Origin: Charina bottae
Taxonomy: Eukaryota > Chordata > Lepidosauria > Squamata > Charinaidae
DNA length: 64,000 nt
Direction: 5' to 3'
Assembly: GCA_023362775.1 (NCBI GenBank)
Contig: JALMGJ010000013.1
Span: 26,266,274-26,330,273, forward strand
Numbering within the stretch: the first letter of the stretch is position 1; each line of letters begins with the position of its first letter. A model generated the notes under the pieces. That model did no database searches, was not told where the DNA came from, and saw nothing but the letters and a program-made list of their open reading frames with translations. The translations under genes and the position numbers were made by a program. Shown here piece after piece: positions 28,701 through 38,150 of the stretch.

Positions 28701-31700
28701 ATGCAGGTTGCTGTGTCCAGCCATTACACACTCCCCGGCATTCCCCTTTGCTAATAAGGATGGGTGGGCATCTCCTAAGCCAGAAAAACAAGCACGGGTA
28801 GTAATTAACTAGGAAAGGTGCGGGGGGGGGGGGGCTGCTCCCTGTAGGACAGCCTTTCTCAGCCTTTTGACCCTGGAGGAACCCTTGAAATCTTTCTCAG
28901 GCCTCGGGGAACCCCTGCCCATTCAGGCTCAAAGAGAGGCCAGAAGTTACAAAATGATTATATTCGTTTCATGGGTAATGAAATAATGGCCTCCCTACTC
29001 TTAAGATCGATTCGCCTAGATTGGATTTTATACTTATTTATTGTATTATATTGTTTGTTGTAATTTTATACCTGTATTTTAATTGTAGTTTTTATTGTAA
29101 GCCGCCCAGAGTCCCCCTGGTTGGGGGAGATGGGCGGTCATATAAATTTAAATAATAAATAAATATGCATGAATAGTGTTCTTAAACTAAAAATAAAGAA
29201 TGAAGCTTACCTCTTTAATGTGAAGTTGCCTGAATTTGAAATATTTTTTAAAATAAATTGTGATCTCCCAGGGAACCCCTCGTGACTTCTCGCAGAACCC
29301 CGTGGTTCCAGAGAAACCCTGCTGTAGCCTGGTCCTTCCGTGTTTTAAGAGGAAGTACGCAGTCTAAGTTGGTGGGACTATGGATTGCCCCTTTATAAAG
29401 GGTCCTCAATCCTTTATGGCAGTGTTTCTCAACCTTGGCAACTCGCAGCCATCAACTCCCAGAGTTCCCCAGCCAGCCTTTCTAACACGTCTGGAAGGCA
29501 CCGAGTTCGAAGTTGCCAAGGTTGAGAAACACTGCTTGATGAAGAGCGGTGGAGAGCCTGGGGTACATTTGCTCCTTGTTCAGTTGCTGGTCCTAGTATC
29601 ACCCGAGGTTGGCTATTTTTGCTGGCGTGCCCAGTCCGTAAGCCAAGAGAACAGCTACTGAGGAACCACAGTGGCAGCGATTATTAGAAAGGTGTATGAA
29701 GAAGAGAGACTGGAGGAAGAAAGAGGAAGTGGCAGCTCGGGGATTGAAGCAGCCCAGAATCAATTCCCAAAATAGATATTGTTGGCCTCACAGGGTAAAC
29801 CAGAGAGGAATCACAACCAGATGAGATAATTCTACCTTATTGTAAGGCTACATTGACAGAATCTTGCGAGTCTGAAAGTACATTTCTCCCCCCCCCCCCC
29901 CGTCTCCTTTACAGCCCGAGAAACTAGGGAGGGTCCCTTCTGAGCCTCTCCCGCCGTCCACTATCCAGCTGCGGGCTATGCTGCCTCTTATCTGACCATT
30001 CCCTGGGCAGCGTCTCTGGGCCCCGTCTCCCAAGGCCATTCCACATATCTTAACAGGAGGTGCTTTAAAACCTCCATTTCTCTCTCCTTGATGCAGGCCT
30101 CTCTGGCCTGGGGAGAATCAATTCTCCCCCTGTCTCCTTTACAGCCCGAGAAACTAGGGAGGGTCCCTTCTGAGCCTCTCCCGCCGTCCACTATCCAGCT
30201 GCAGGCTATGCTGACTCTTATCTGACCGTTCCCTGGGCAGCATCTCTTGGCCCGTCTCCCAAGGTCTTTCCCACACATACCATTAGAGATATCAAGGATC
30301 AGGAGGTGCTGACTTGTCGATGCCGGACGCTTACCATGTTTCCCATCATGGGTCCCCCCATCACGGTCAGAGACTGCAACTCCAGGTCTCCGTCGGCACT
30401 CACGACCTGCACGGACTGAGGGGGCATTCGGTGCCCGTAGCTGCAGAAGGGGTTCCTGTTCACCAGGATCTGGCAGAGAGCAAAGCCGAAGGGATCGAGT
30501 CTCAATTTGGATCACCCATTTTCTCTACAGGAAAAAACTATTTATTCTTGCCAGGACCCCCACCCCACCCCCCGGGGAGGCAAAGCGAAAGCTTGACCCA
30601 TTCTTCAGATGGGGAAAACGGAGCATCGCAATCCTTGGTGGGCTCCCCGTCAGCCAAGGTGGGAGAAATAATGTTGACAATATGCGACTGAAATTATTTT
30701 TTAAAATCAGAGATAACTTCCAATGTGCAGCTTCCAAAGCTGGGCAGGGTGGCCCTAGAGCGGGTTCAAAAAGGTCAAAATGTGTACATGCAAAAATGGA
30801 GAAGGGTTTGATTGTGTAATTACAGCCACCATCTTGACTCTTTTGACCCCCCTCCCCCTGCAGACTACCCTCCTCTCCAGGGACCACAAGGAGTTATTAC
30901 TAAACGACAAATTTTGCCAAAAAGAGGGAAACTATAAACTATGTGATTGAAAAGAAAACAGTGTATGATTTTAAGATAATGTTTTTCCCCCCTGGACCAA
31001 AAGTTTCTTCCTTCAGCTACAGGTTGTCCACTTTTAGTGACTGCCTCGTTTAGTGACCGTTCGCAGTTACGAACGGTGACAAAAAAGTAACTTTGCAACA
31101 GGTCCTCGCATTGCTGGGGAATTCTGGGAGTTGAAGTCTATACATCTTAAAGTTGCTGAGATTGAGAAACACTGCTGTAAAGCAAAGGAAAGCTGAAGTT
31201 AGGTTGTAAGCGCGGTTGCGGTTTCACTTAGTGACCGCTTTGCTTAACGACCGAGTTGCCAGTCCCAATTGTGGTCACTAAATGAGGACGACCTGTACAT
31301 AATTTCCATCTCATGTGGAAGATATCAATTTGGGGAAGTCGGTATGAAATGCATTCACGGTGCATTCCAGACAAATGGTGAATTCTGGGGGTGAAGCACG
31401 GAGGCACGTGCACCCCTCCACGGAGTCTCTGTCGCTCGCACCAACCTGGTATCCTGCGTCATTGACAATGAAGATGACCTCAAAGTGCTGGCCCTTCTGG
31501 AAGGGCATCCCGTGGTGCTCTTCCTTTCCCCACGTGCCACCCTGAAACGTGTTGAGCACAGTTTTGTCCCTCCCGTCAAAGCGAGGGTTGAAGTGGAACG
31601 CAATGTCGGCCCCCTCGTGCTGGCCACAGGCAAAGTTCACCCGGAATCTGGAAGGGAGAGAGAGGAAAAAAGGAGGGGAGAATGAAAAGGGAGGTGCAGG

Positions 31701-34085
31701 AACCCCCGAGTAGTGTTCTGCCCCCTCCTTTCTCCTATGTCCCCGGAGGCTTCCTTTGCCCTGAAGCTAGAACCCGTAGGATGCTGTTTTTTTGTTTGAA
31801 GAGAAGAATCAAGTTCCTAGCCCTCATGGCTTAGTTGAGTTGGAAGTGGAACTATACCAGAGAACTAAGAAAAGCTTTAAGGGGCCAGAGTGAAAACTCT
31901 AGCCAAGGCTCGGAATCACATGAGCAGAAAATGTCCATTTCTTTGCTGGGTTTGCATACAAATGCATCGATGCCAGCTTTTTGGGATAATCTTAGTGCAG
32001 AATTTGGATTATATAAATTACTCCTAACATTATTATTATTATTATTATTATCATCATCATTATATTATTATTACTATTATTATTATTAGTAGTAGTAGTA
32101 GTAGTAGCAGCTTTGCATAGAAATGCAAAGGTCTGGGATAATCTTGGAGCAGAATTTGGATTATATAAATTACTCCTAACATTATTATTATCATCATCAT
32201 CATCATTATATTATTATTATTATTATTAGTAGTAGTAGTAGTAGTAGTAGTAGCAGCAGCTTTGCATAGAAATGCAAAGGTCTGGGATAATCTTGGAGCA
32301 GAATTTGGATTATATAAATTACTCCTAACATTATTATTATCATCATCATCATCATTATATTATTATTATTATTATTATTATTATTAGTAGTAGTAGTAGT
32401 AGTAATAGCAGCTTTGCATAGAAATGCAAAGGTCTGGGATAATCTTGGAGCAGAATTTGGATTATATAAACTCCCCTTAAAAAAAACTTCTCCTCCTCCT
32501 GCTCCTCCTCCTCTTGAGTAAGGTAGCACCTTGCCCTTCCTGTGAGCCCCCAAAGGCCGTTACCTTTTGGTATGTTTGGGCACTGTCCCTTGCAGATATA
32601 CAGACATCCCAGGACGGAGTCCACCAGGGACAAGCTGATCATACGGGAGGGTCTGGAAGACAGAAAACGATGAACCAAAGATCATAAACCTACAGGATCA
32701 TCTTAAGGCACCACTCCACATATGTTTTGCCAAAACTGCAGCTGTTCTTAAAACACACGTAGAGACAAGTTTCTAGCCCAGTGTTTCTCAACTTTAGCAA
32801 CTTTAAGATGTTCTCCCAGAATTCTGGGAGTTGAAGAACACACATCTTAAAGTTGCTAAGGTTGAGAAATGCTGTTCTAGCCCCTTTGATGAAAAACCAT
32901 GTTTGGTAATTGCGTGGCTAGTAGCATCAATTCAGAAGATACAAAACATGGCTGAAAAAAGACCAATAGCGGCCAGGGGTGTCTTCAGGGGGTGGTAAAA
33001 AAAGCCAGGATGGTGGGTAACCACAGTGCAATTGAAGTGCTGCCTGTTGTCTTATGTGCAACAAGAAACCGGTGGAGCTTCAACTGCAGCACCGTATCCA
33101 CCATTTTGACTTTTTTGACCACCCTCGGCGGACACCCTTGATAATGGCCGTGACTTTACTGCAAAACACAACGTTGACTTTCAGACTAGCCAGCTGCAAC
33201 CTCTGCCCTGCATCAGCCTTTCCATGTGGCTTCCACAGTCACACACGAAGATCTTGCAGGGCCTCTGCTAATGATTAATCCACCCAGGGTGGCAGCTGTG
33301 GGTTGAGCAAGACTGGCGGGAGGCCAGCATCTTATCAGATCTCTCCATGCACAGGAGGAACTACAAGGGAAGGGAGAAAAGTTGCAAGTGCCAACTGGGT
33401 CGGGCCAGCGGGACCAGGAGGGCATTTGCCTTTTCCTCTGCATTTCTGGGGCTTTTATAGGAGAACCATGTTTTATCTGCAGGTGGGTGGGGTGGCTGCT
33501 GTGACTCTGTGCACCCTGGGTGGGGGGAATTGTGTTAAAAAAGCGGGGGATCTAAACGAGTGTGGGAAGTTTGGCCAATTTAATTTATTTTGATCAATAA
33601 GTGACAAACATTTTCATTTCTTCCAATAGATCAGAATCCCTCGAGCTCAAGGATGAACTGCGGAGCTCTTGGTGGTCTCTGAGCTTGGTGGTTGGCTTGC
33701 AGACGTCTGCTGGCGAGATTCGGACTAGCAAGATTCTGTCCCCATAAAAGTAGCATTACAAGGCGTGACTTTGGTTTCCTAGTCTGGTCCACTTCGAAGG
33801 GCTGACATCAATCTTGCAAGTCTGAAGGCGCTTCCCCCCTCCCTCCCTCCATCTGCAAGAGAACTTGGGAGGGTCTTGTCTGAGACGCTTTCTCACATTA
33901 CGTTTCTGCCCCCCCCCCCCCGACTCAGATTTCTTTTATCCTGTTGTCTTGGTTGCGGTTCTTCCTCCTATTCCTCAAGGTTATTCCTACAGCCCATTCA
34001 GAAGGTGGATTCTGCCCAGACCATCCTGTGCGAGGGCTTCCTCCATCCAGCAAAGATGAAGATGAAGATGAAGATGAAGATGAAG

Positions 34086-34137
<52 letters not shown>

Positions 34138-34181
34138 GATAGATAGATAGATAGATGATAGAAGATAGAAGATAGATAGAT

Positions 34182-34220
<39 letters not shown>

Positions 34221-34230
34221 GATAGATAGA

Positions 34231-34274
<44 letters not shown>

Positions 34275-36118
34275 TAGAAGATAGATAGATAGATAGATGA
34301 TAGATAGATAGATAGATAGATAGATAGAGATAGATAGATGATAGATAGATATAGATAGATATGATAGATGATAGAGCCTTCAAGTCAGCGTTGACTCCTG
34401 GTGACTGCCTGCCCTGCAGTTTTCCTGGGAAGGTTTTTCGGAAGTGGTTTGCCCTGGCCTCCTTCCTAGGGCTGAGAGAGAGTGACTGGCACAAGGTCAC
34501 CCAGTTGGCTTCGTGCCCAAGGCGGGACTAAAACTTACGGTCCGCCTGTTTTTCGCCTGATGCCTTAACCACTCCACCAAACTGGCTCTCTTCCATCCAG
34601 CAAAGCACAGCACTTAATTGCACTTTAATTAAGTAGCAAATAATTTAATTTTAAAGGGGGAAGATACTTTGAATGGCATTACCCTTGATAGGATTGTTTT
34701 TTCTCAAACCCTCTCTGGACTGGGAATTAGAAAAAGGGCAATGATGTAATCCCTAATGCCATCTTTCAGAGCGGGTTATCTGTGCCACAGGACAAGTTTG
34801 ATAGAAGCCACCCCATCTTTATTGTTCGGGAGGATCTCTGGACTTCTACAGCTGGAAGAAAATCTTCATAAAGCAGGCAGAAAGGAGAATTAGAGAAATA
34901 TTCTCTAATCTGGGGTGGATTAATTTAATCAACCCCCTTGATTGAAAAAGGACCACCAACCTTTACTGTAAGTGCACGTTAATTTGTTGTTCTTTTAACA
35001 TCCAAATATTTTAAAGGGGGATTTAGTTATTTATACGGCAGCATAGAAAGACTCAAGGCAGTTCGGACAGGCCAGGGCGTTCTGGAGATGTGAGGCCAAT
35101 CCCGGCAGAAGGGGAAGTTTACGGCAGCCGAGTTACTGAATGACTGAGTGGAAGGTCATTTTTCTAAATGAGATGGATCCTTAAGGTAGAATATAGTAAG
35201 TTTCTTTTAATATAATTTTTATTAAAGATTTTTACATAGATAAAAGATAAACGTGAAAAAATAAAAGTTCGAGAAAGGAAAAAAGTTGCAGAAGCACAGA
35301 GAACAGTAGAAATAGAAAGACCAAAAAAAAAGATAATTAATGAAGTGACTTCCAATCTTCTTTACGGCAATTACAAACTTCTTATCCTGATAGAAGAGAA
35401 TATATGTAGCTTATGAATATATGTAGGTTGAGCTGTGGACTCCTTGAAGCAACAAAGCCCGGAGAGCACCAAGGATTCCACAAACTTATTATCCCTCTTC
35501 CCTCTTTAACATTACATTACAAAGATCTCTTCTATCCCACAATCAACCTTTTTTTCAATCAGCCAATCCAGAAATCACCATTTCACTTTTTCCCCATTTT
35601 CAGCGAAAAGCTCATCAAAGGTTTCCCGTCTTTTATCAAAGTACTTATATTAAAGGCAAAACTGAAGTCCTTTGGCCACATCATGAGAAGACAGGATACC
35701 CTGGAGAAGATGCTGATGCTGGGGAAGGTGGGAGGCAGAAGGAAGAGGGGCCGACTAAGGGCAAGATGGATGGATGATATTCTGGAGGTGACGGACTCGA
35801 CCGTGGGGGAGCTGGGGGTGGCGGCGGCCGACAGGAAGCTCTGGCGTGGGCTGGTCCATGAAGTCACGAAGAGTCGGAAGTGACTGAACGAATAAACAAC
35901 AAAATGGTTTTATCCCTAACCAAACAGGACAGTTTTGCCATTTCTGCTAATTCTGCCATCTTTACAATCCGTTCCTCCAGCGTGGGTACTTCGGTACTTC
36001 TCCATCGTTCTGTGTATAATAATCTTGCTGCATGCAAGGATATAGGGCCGGCCGAGATGGGTGGGAGACTTACCGGGTTATAAGCTGGCATGTAGCCGGG
36101 TGCCGGGATGTAAGCCAT
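24009..36118 (-). CDS. LGALS4: Galectin-4, tandem-repeat galectin (complete)
   Basis: Nine coding exons on minus: 36074-36118 (ATG), 32564-32652, 31446-31647, 30335-30469, 28203-28247, 27566-27595, 25903-25991, 24742-24901 and 24009-24155 (TAA). They join in phase to 313 residues (human 323). The start [15 protein letters not shown] and the end ILSYIQC match galectin-4. The N-terminal CRD (about 16-150) has His63, Asn65, Arg67, Asn77, Trp84 and Glu87, but His89 where galectins usually have Arg. A short Gly/Met/Pro linker (about 151-182) is split over two tiny exons of 45 and 30 bp. The C-terminal CRD (about 183-313) has the complete set His226, Asn228, Arg230, Asn239, Trp246, Glu249, Arg251. 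Galectin-4 is a bivalent beta-galactoside-binding lectin of gut epithelium, secreted by a non-classical route. Introns are full of MITEs, LINE pieces and microsatellites. Confidence 0.97.
24460..24540. mobile_element. Diverged palindromic MITE-like piece
   Basis: CCAGAGGTTCGGATTTCAAC and a reverse half GGAGATGGAGTCTTACACCT resemble the layout of family A but differ in sequence. Confidence 0.4.
24660..24722. mobile_element. Family C MITE end fragment
   Basis: ACTGACTTTTTTGACCTCC and a CCCCTG end; adjoins the LGALS4 exon at 24742. Confidence 0.5.
25301..25527. mobile_element. hAT-like MITE, family G
   Basis: Imperfect inverted ends CAGGGGCCCCCAACCTCTTC and CACTTTGGGGAACCCTG, inner inverted blocks CATCGACCCCTTCATG and CCCTTGGGGGTCGAT. 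Contains an ATA/ACA microsatellite (25424-25472). Confidence 0.75.
25424..25472 (+). repeat. (ATA)n-(ACA)n microsatellite
   Basis: AATAATA repeats followed by AACAACA repeats inside the family G element. Confidence 0.95.
25745..25850 (-). mobile_element. CR1/L2-like LINE 3' end fragment with (ATTT)n tail
   Basis: On minus: ACCGCCCAGAGTCCCCTATT, GGGGAGATGGGCGGGGATAA, then an AAAT run. It ends about 50 bp from the LGALS4 exon at 25903. Confidence 0.75.
26281..26454. mobile_element. hAT MITE, family C, intact 8-bp target duplication
   Basis: Inverted blocks GGTGGTCAAAAAAGTCAAAA and GTTGACTTTTTTTATCAC; GGTTTGCT flanks both ends (26273-26280 and 26455-26462). LGALS4 intron. Confidence 0.85.
26678..27019 (+). 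mobile_element. Sauria-type tRNA-derived SINE, full length, with target duplication
   Basis: Pol III A box (TGGCTCAGCGGGTAAGACG) and B box (GGTTCGAATCC), then a body, then a BovB-like tail (GTTGGACACGACTGCAC) ending in CCTTTTACCTTTACC. A perfect 13-bp duplication TATACACAATATG flanks it (26665-26677 and 27020-27032). LGALS4 intron. Confidence 0.93.
27850..27922. mobile_element. Family A MITE, single arm
   Basis: TGCTGGCTGGGGAATTCTGG through GTTGAGAAACACTG. Confidence 0.8.
28108..28160. mobile_element. Family C MITE end fragment
   Basis: GGCATCTTGACTTTTTTGAC block; about 45 bp from the LGALS4 linker exon at 28203. Confidence 0.5.
28848..29325. mobile_element. Family B hAT MITE interrupted by a LINE 3' end
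   Basis: Ends CAGCCTTTCTCAGCCTTTTG and GTTCCAGAGAAACCCTG. Family sequence stops after TTCGTTTCATGGGTAATG and resumes near 29168. Between them (about 28977-29165) is a CR1/L2-like 3' end (AAGCCGCCCAGAGTCCCCCT, then AATAAATA). Confidence 0.8.
29420..29534. mobile_element. Family A MITE, diverged copy
   Basis: Ends CAGTGTTTCTCAACCTTGGC and GCCAAGGTTGAGAAACACTG; the middle is altered. Confidence 0.8.
29786..30290. mobile_element. Family I foldback element, left arm tandemly duplicated
   Basis: The block starting CCCGAGAAACTAGGGAGGGT and reaching CCGTCTCCCAAGG occurs at about 29912-30035 and again at 30147-30262, nearly identical, about 235 bp apart. It is homologous to the arm at 37608-37720. 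Ends about 45 bp from the LGALS4 exon at 30335. Confidence 0.75.
30736..30872. mobile_element. hAT-type MITE, family C, diverged
   Basis: Inverted blocks GGTTCAAAAAGGTCAAAATG and CCATCTTGACTCTTTTGACC. Confidence 0.7.
31018..31298. mobile_element. Family D MITE with a family A arm inserted
   Basis: Ends TACAGGTTGTCCAC and GAGGACGACCTGTACA. A family A arm (31111-31177, GGGGAATTCTGGGAGTTGAA to GAGAAACACTG) interrupts it. Confidence 0.8.
31970..32470 (+). repeat. Tandem array of about 125-bp units carrying ATT/ATC/TAG microsatellites
   Basis: The block GGGATAATCTTGGAGCAGAA plus TTTGGATTATATAAATTACT recurs four times, separated by ATT, ATC and AGT triplet runs of different lengths. It lies in LGALS4 intron 2, next to the exon at 32564. 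Confidence 0.9.
32779..32874. mobile_element. Palindromic hAT MITE, family A, intact 8-bp target duplication
   Basis: CAGTGTTTCTCAACTTTAGC to GCTAAGGTTGAGAAATGCTG, flanked by TTCTAGCC at 32771-32778 and 32875-32882. Shortened in the middle. Confidence 0.92.
32974..33140. mobile_element. hAT-type MITE, family C, best-preserved ends
   Basis: CAGGGGTGTCTTCAGGGGGT and CCACCCTCGGCGGACACCCTTG-type inverted ends, with inner blocks GCCAGGATGGTGG and CCACCATTTTGACTTTTTTG. Flanks ATAGCGGC and ATAATGGC agree at 6 of 8 positions. Confidence 0.85.
33690..34030. mobile_element. Family I foldback element, two half copies end to end
   Basis: Right-end block (CAAGATTCTGTCC, CCTAGTCTGGTCCACTTCGA, GGGCTGACA) is followed by a left-arm-like block (CTTGCAAGTCTGAAGG, AACTTGGGAGGGTCTTGTCT). 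Confidence 0.6.
34056..34374 (+). repeat. (GATGAA)n and (GATA)n microsatellite
   Basis: A short AAGATG run, then about 290 bp of GATA/GACA units. It abuts the SINE at 34375, so it probably grew from the SINE tail. Confidence 0.97.
34375..34592 (-). mobile_element. tRNA-derived squamate SINE with BovB-like tail
   Basis: On minus it starts AGAGCCAGTTTGGTGGAGTG (A-box region), then GTTTTAGTCCCGCC near the B box, GGTGACCTTGTGCCAGTCAC, and ends GGAGTCAACGCTGACTTGAA. A different SINE family from the Sauria-type copies. Confidence 0.75.
35200..35655 (-). mobile_element. LINE-like fragment, left part (interrupted by BovB)
   Basis: TAATTTTTATTAAAGATTTT and the following A-rich block match 17030-17190; GACTTCCAATCTTCTTTACG matches 17609 onwards. 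The element resumes after the BovB piece at 35904-36040. Confidence 0.5.
35656..35903 (+). mobile_element. BovB (RTE-clade) LINE 3' end
   Basis: Open frame over the C-terminal reverse-transcriptase region with [36 protein letters not shown] and [17 protein letters not shown], the recognised BovB C-terminus. It is followed by GAGTCGGAAGTGACTGAACG and an AATAAACAACAAAA tail. 5' truncated. LGALS4 intron 1. Confidence 0.85.
35904..36040 (-). mobile_element. LINE-like fragment, right part
   Basis: Shares CCGTTCCTCCAGCGTGGGTA and ATAATAATCTTGCTGCA with 1810-1880. Ends about 35 bp from the LGALS4 start exon. Confidence 0.45.
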
Positions 36119-36194
36119 GCTGACACTGCAGTCCTGTAGAGCCGCCGGTCCAGAGTGAACACCGATGCGAGGACCAAAGCAACTGAATGTGTTG

Positions 36195-36202
36195 TTTTTA
36201 TA
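36195..36202 (-). promoter_or_regulatory. LGALS4: LGALS4 TATA box
   Basis: TATAAAAA on the minus strand about 77 bp upstream of the ATG, implying a transcription start near 36170 and a short 5' UTR. A LINE copy begins only about 110 bp further upstream. Confidence 0.65.
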
Positions 36203-36309
36203 GGGCAAGGAGGGAAGGGTGGAGCATGGGGGAGTTGGCGCCACCCCACCTGTGCTGACAGGTAGAGGCCACACCATTCACCAACTGCATTGCCACCTCA
36301 GTGTCTCCT

Positions 36310-37110
36310 GGACCTGGTGCTCCTAACGTGTGAGAAGGGCCTTTGCACAGCTTCAAGTTGTGCGCCAACTACGCCCTTTCCTGGATCGGGAGGCCCTCCA
36401 AACAGTCACTCATGCCCTGGTCATCTCCCATATAGACTACTGCAATGCGCTCTACATGGGGCTACCCTTGAAGAGTATCCGGAGGCTTCAGCTGGTCCAG
36501 AATGCAGCAGCGCGGGCAGTTCTTGGTGCCCCAAGATCGGCACATGTGACACCTCTGCTGCGCGAGCTGCATTGGGTACCAGTTTGCTTCCGGGTCCAAT
36601 TCAAGGTGTTGGTGATCACCTTTAAAGCCCTACATGGCATGGGGCCAGGGTATCTAAGGGACTGTCTCATCCTGATAACATCGACCCGCCCCACCCGTTC
36701 ATGTAGAGAGGGCATGCTTCGGACCCCCTCAACAAGAGAATTTCATCTAGCGGGGTCCAGGAGGCGAGCCTTCTCTGCGATAGTGCCCGCATTGTGGAAC
36801 ATCTTGCCCCCGGAGGTGGGGCTGACCCCCTCACTCCTGACCTTCCGGAAGTCTCTGAAGACCTGGCTCTGCCGCCTTGCCTGGGACGATGGAGGTGGTA
36901 GTGCCTCCTGGGGTGGCTGGCCCCGTAGTGCCTTGATCCTGATAGTGGATTTTACCATCTTTTGGATTTTTACTTATTCTATCTATTTATTGTTTTATTG
37001 TAATTTTATGTATAGATTTTAACCTTTGTTATTCTGTAAACCACCCAGAGTCCCCTATTCGGGGAGATGGGCAGGGATAAATTAAATAAATAATAAAATA
37101 AAATAAAATA
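36310..37110 (+). mobile_element. CR1/L2-clade LINE, 5' truncated, with C-terminal reverse transcriptase frame
   Basis: An open frame (36330-37022) carries HALVISHIDYCNALYMGLP, RLQLVQNAAARAVLGAP, HVTPLLRELHWVPV and LKTWLCRLAW, typical of the RT C-terminus in this clade. The 3' end AACCACCCAGAGTCCCCTAT, GGGGAGATGGGCAGGG, then AATAAA repeats, is the source of many short 3' ends in this window. Retrotransposon remnant, not a host gene. Confidence 0.88.
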
Positions 37111-37485
37111 ATAATGTTGGACTGCAAGTTCCAGAATTCTCACCCAGCCCAGGACCACGCAGGATAGGATGATGGGAGTTCGCCCCTGGGGGAGGCTATA
37201 GTAACAGATCAGAAGTAAACTTATGCTACACATAAACTGAGGATTTGACCAGAAAATGTAATTTAATCTGGATTTGCAAGATCCAACTTGCAAACTTCCC
37301 CACCTCGCCCAGCAGATCTGACCACCAAAAGGGACCGTTGGATGGGGTCAAATTTAACTCCAAACCAGCTCGTGTGGATGCTACAGGTAGTGAAAAGGGG
37401 GGAAATCTGTGCCCAGGTACAGAGGTTACTGTTCTTTCACTGTTCTTCAACCACAACTGTATTCCGCCATGGAAACAGGATGTAG

Positions 37486-37980
37486 GGAATGGCCCTGAAG
37501 GAAGATGTCAGCCTTGCGAGGTAGTCCAGACAAGCAGCACACCCAGAAGGACTAGCTTACTGCAAGGTTAGATGAAAGCACATCTCTACCCCCTCGCCTT
37601 TAAGTCCAAGAAACTAGGGAGGGTCCCTTCTGAGACGATTGCCAGGCCCCCATTCCTTCTCTGGGCTCAGCTGCCTCTTATCCGACCGTTGCCTAGTCTG
37701 CGGCTCTTCCTCCTGTCTCCCAAGGTCATCCCCACAGACCATTACAGAAGAGCCACTACCAAGGTAACGGTCAGATAAGAGGGGCTTGAGCCCCAGCCAA
37801 GAAAGTAACTTGAGAAAATGTCTCAGATAAGCCCCTGCCTAGTTCACGGGAGGGAGGGGAGGGAGGGAGGGAGAAGCACACTCAGACTTGCGAGATTCTG
37901 TTACTAGAGCCATTACAGTAAAAGTAGCCCTGACCTATAGGGCATTGGTTTCTTAGTCTGGTCTGCCTTGTGGGGCTGAC
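37486..37980. mobile_element. Family I foldback element, complete copy
   Basis: Starts TGTCAGCCTTGCGAGGTAGT and ends with the inverted GTCTGCCTTGTGGGGCTGACA-type end. The arms pair along most of the length: AACTAGGGAGGGTCCC with GCCTAGTTCACGGGAG, and CTTATCCGACCGTTGCC with GGTAACGGTCAGATAAG. TG...CA ends also fit a solo LTR, but the long arms favour a foldback MITE. Confidence 0.7.
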
Positions 37981-37984
37981 AGGT

Positions 37985-38150
37985 TTATTTATTTACTTTT
38001 CCAGCTTTGCTACCGCCCATCTCCCCCAAAAGAGGGACTCTGGCGGTTTACAATAAAATTGACATTATAACAATAAACAGAAAAATATAAACATAAAAAT
38101 CATCTAAAAATTAAAAATAATTTACAAATAGAAATAGAAAACAGAAATAA
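37985..38150 (-). mobile_element. CR1/L2-like LINE 3' end fragment
   Basis: On minus: AACCGCCAGAGTCCCTCTTT, GGGGGAGATGGGCGGTAGC and an AAATAAAT tail. Lies between LGALS4 and ECH1. Confidence 0.75.

Noticed and set aside
33925..34500. Minus-strand frame rich in IYLSIYLS
   Set aside because: Translation of the GATA microsatellite.
36330..37022. 230-codon open frame as a host gene
   Set aside because: Clear CR1/L2-clade reverse transcriptase C-terminus followed by the LINE 3' end; retrotransposon.
37486..37980. Solo LTR of an endogenous retrovirus
   Set aside because: TG...CA ends and an AATAAA-like site in a relative were suggestive, but the long self-pairing arms and absence of any gag/pol-like frame favour a foldback element. 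Not fully excluded.
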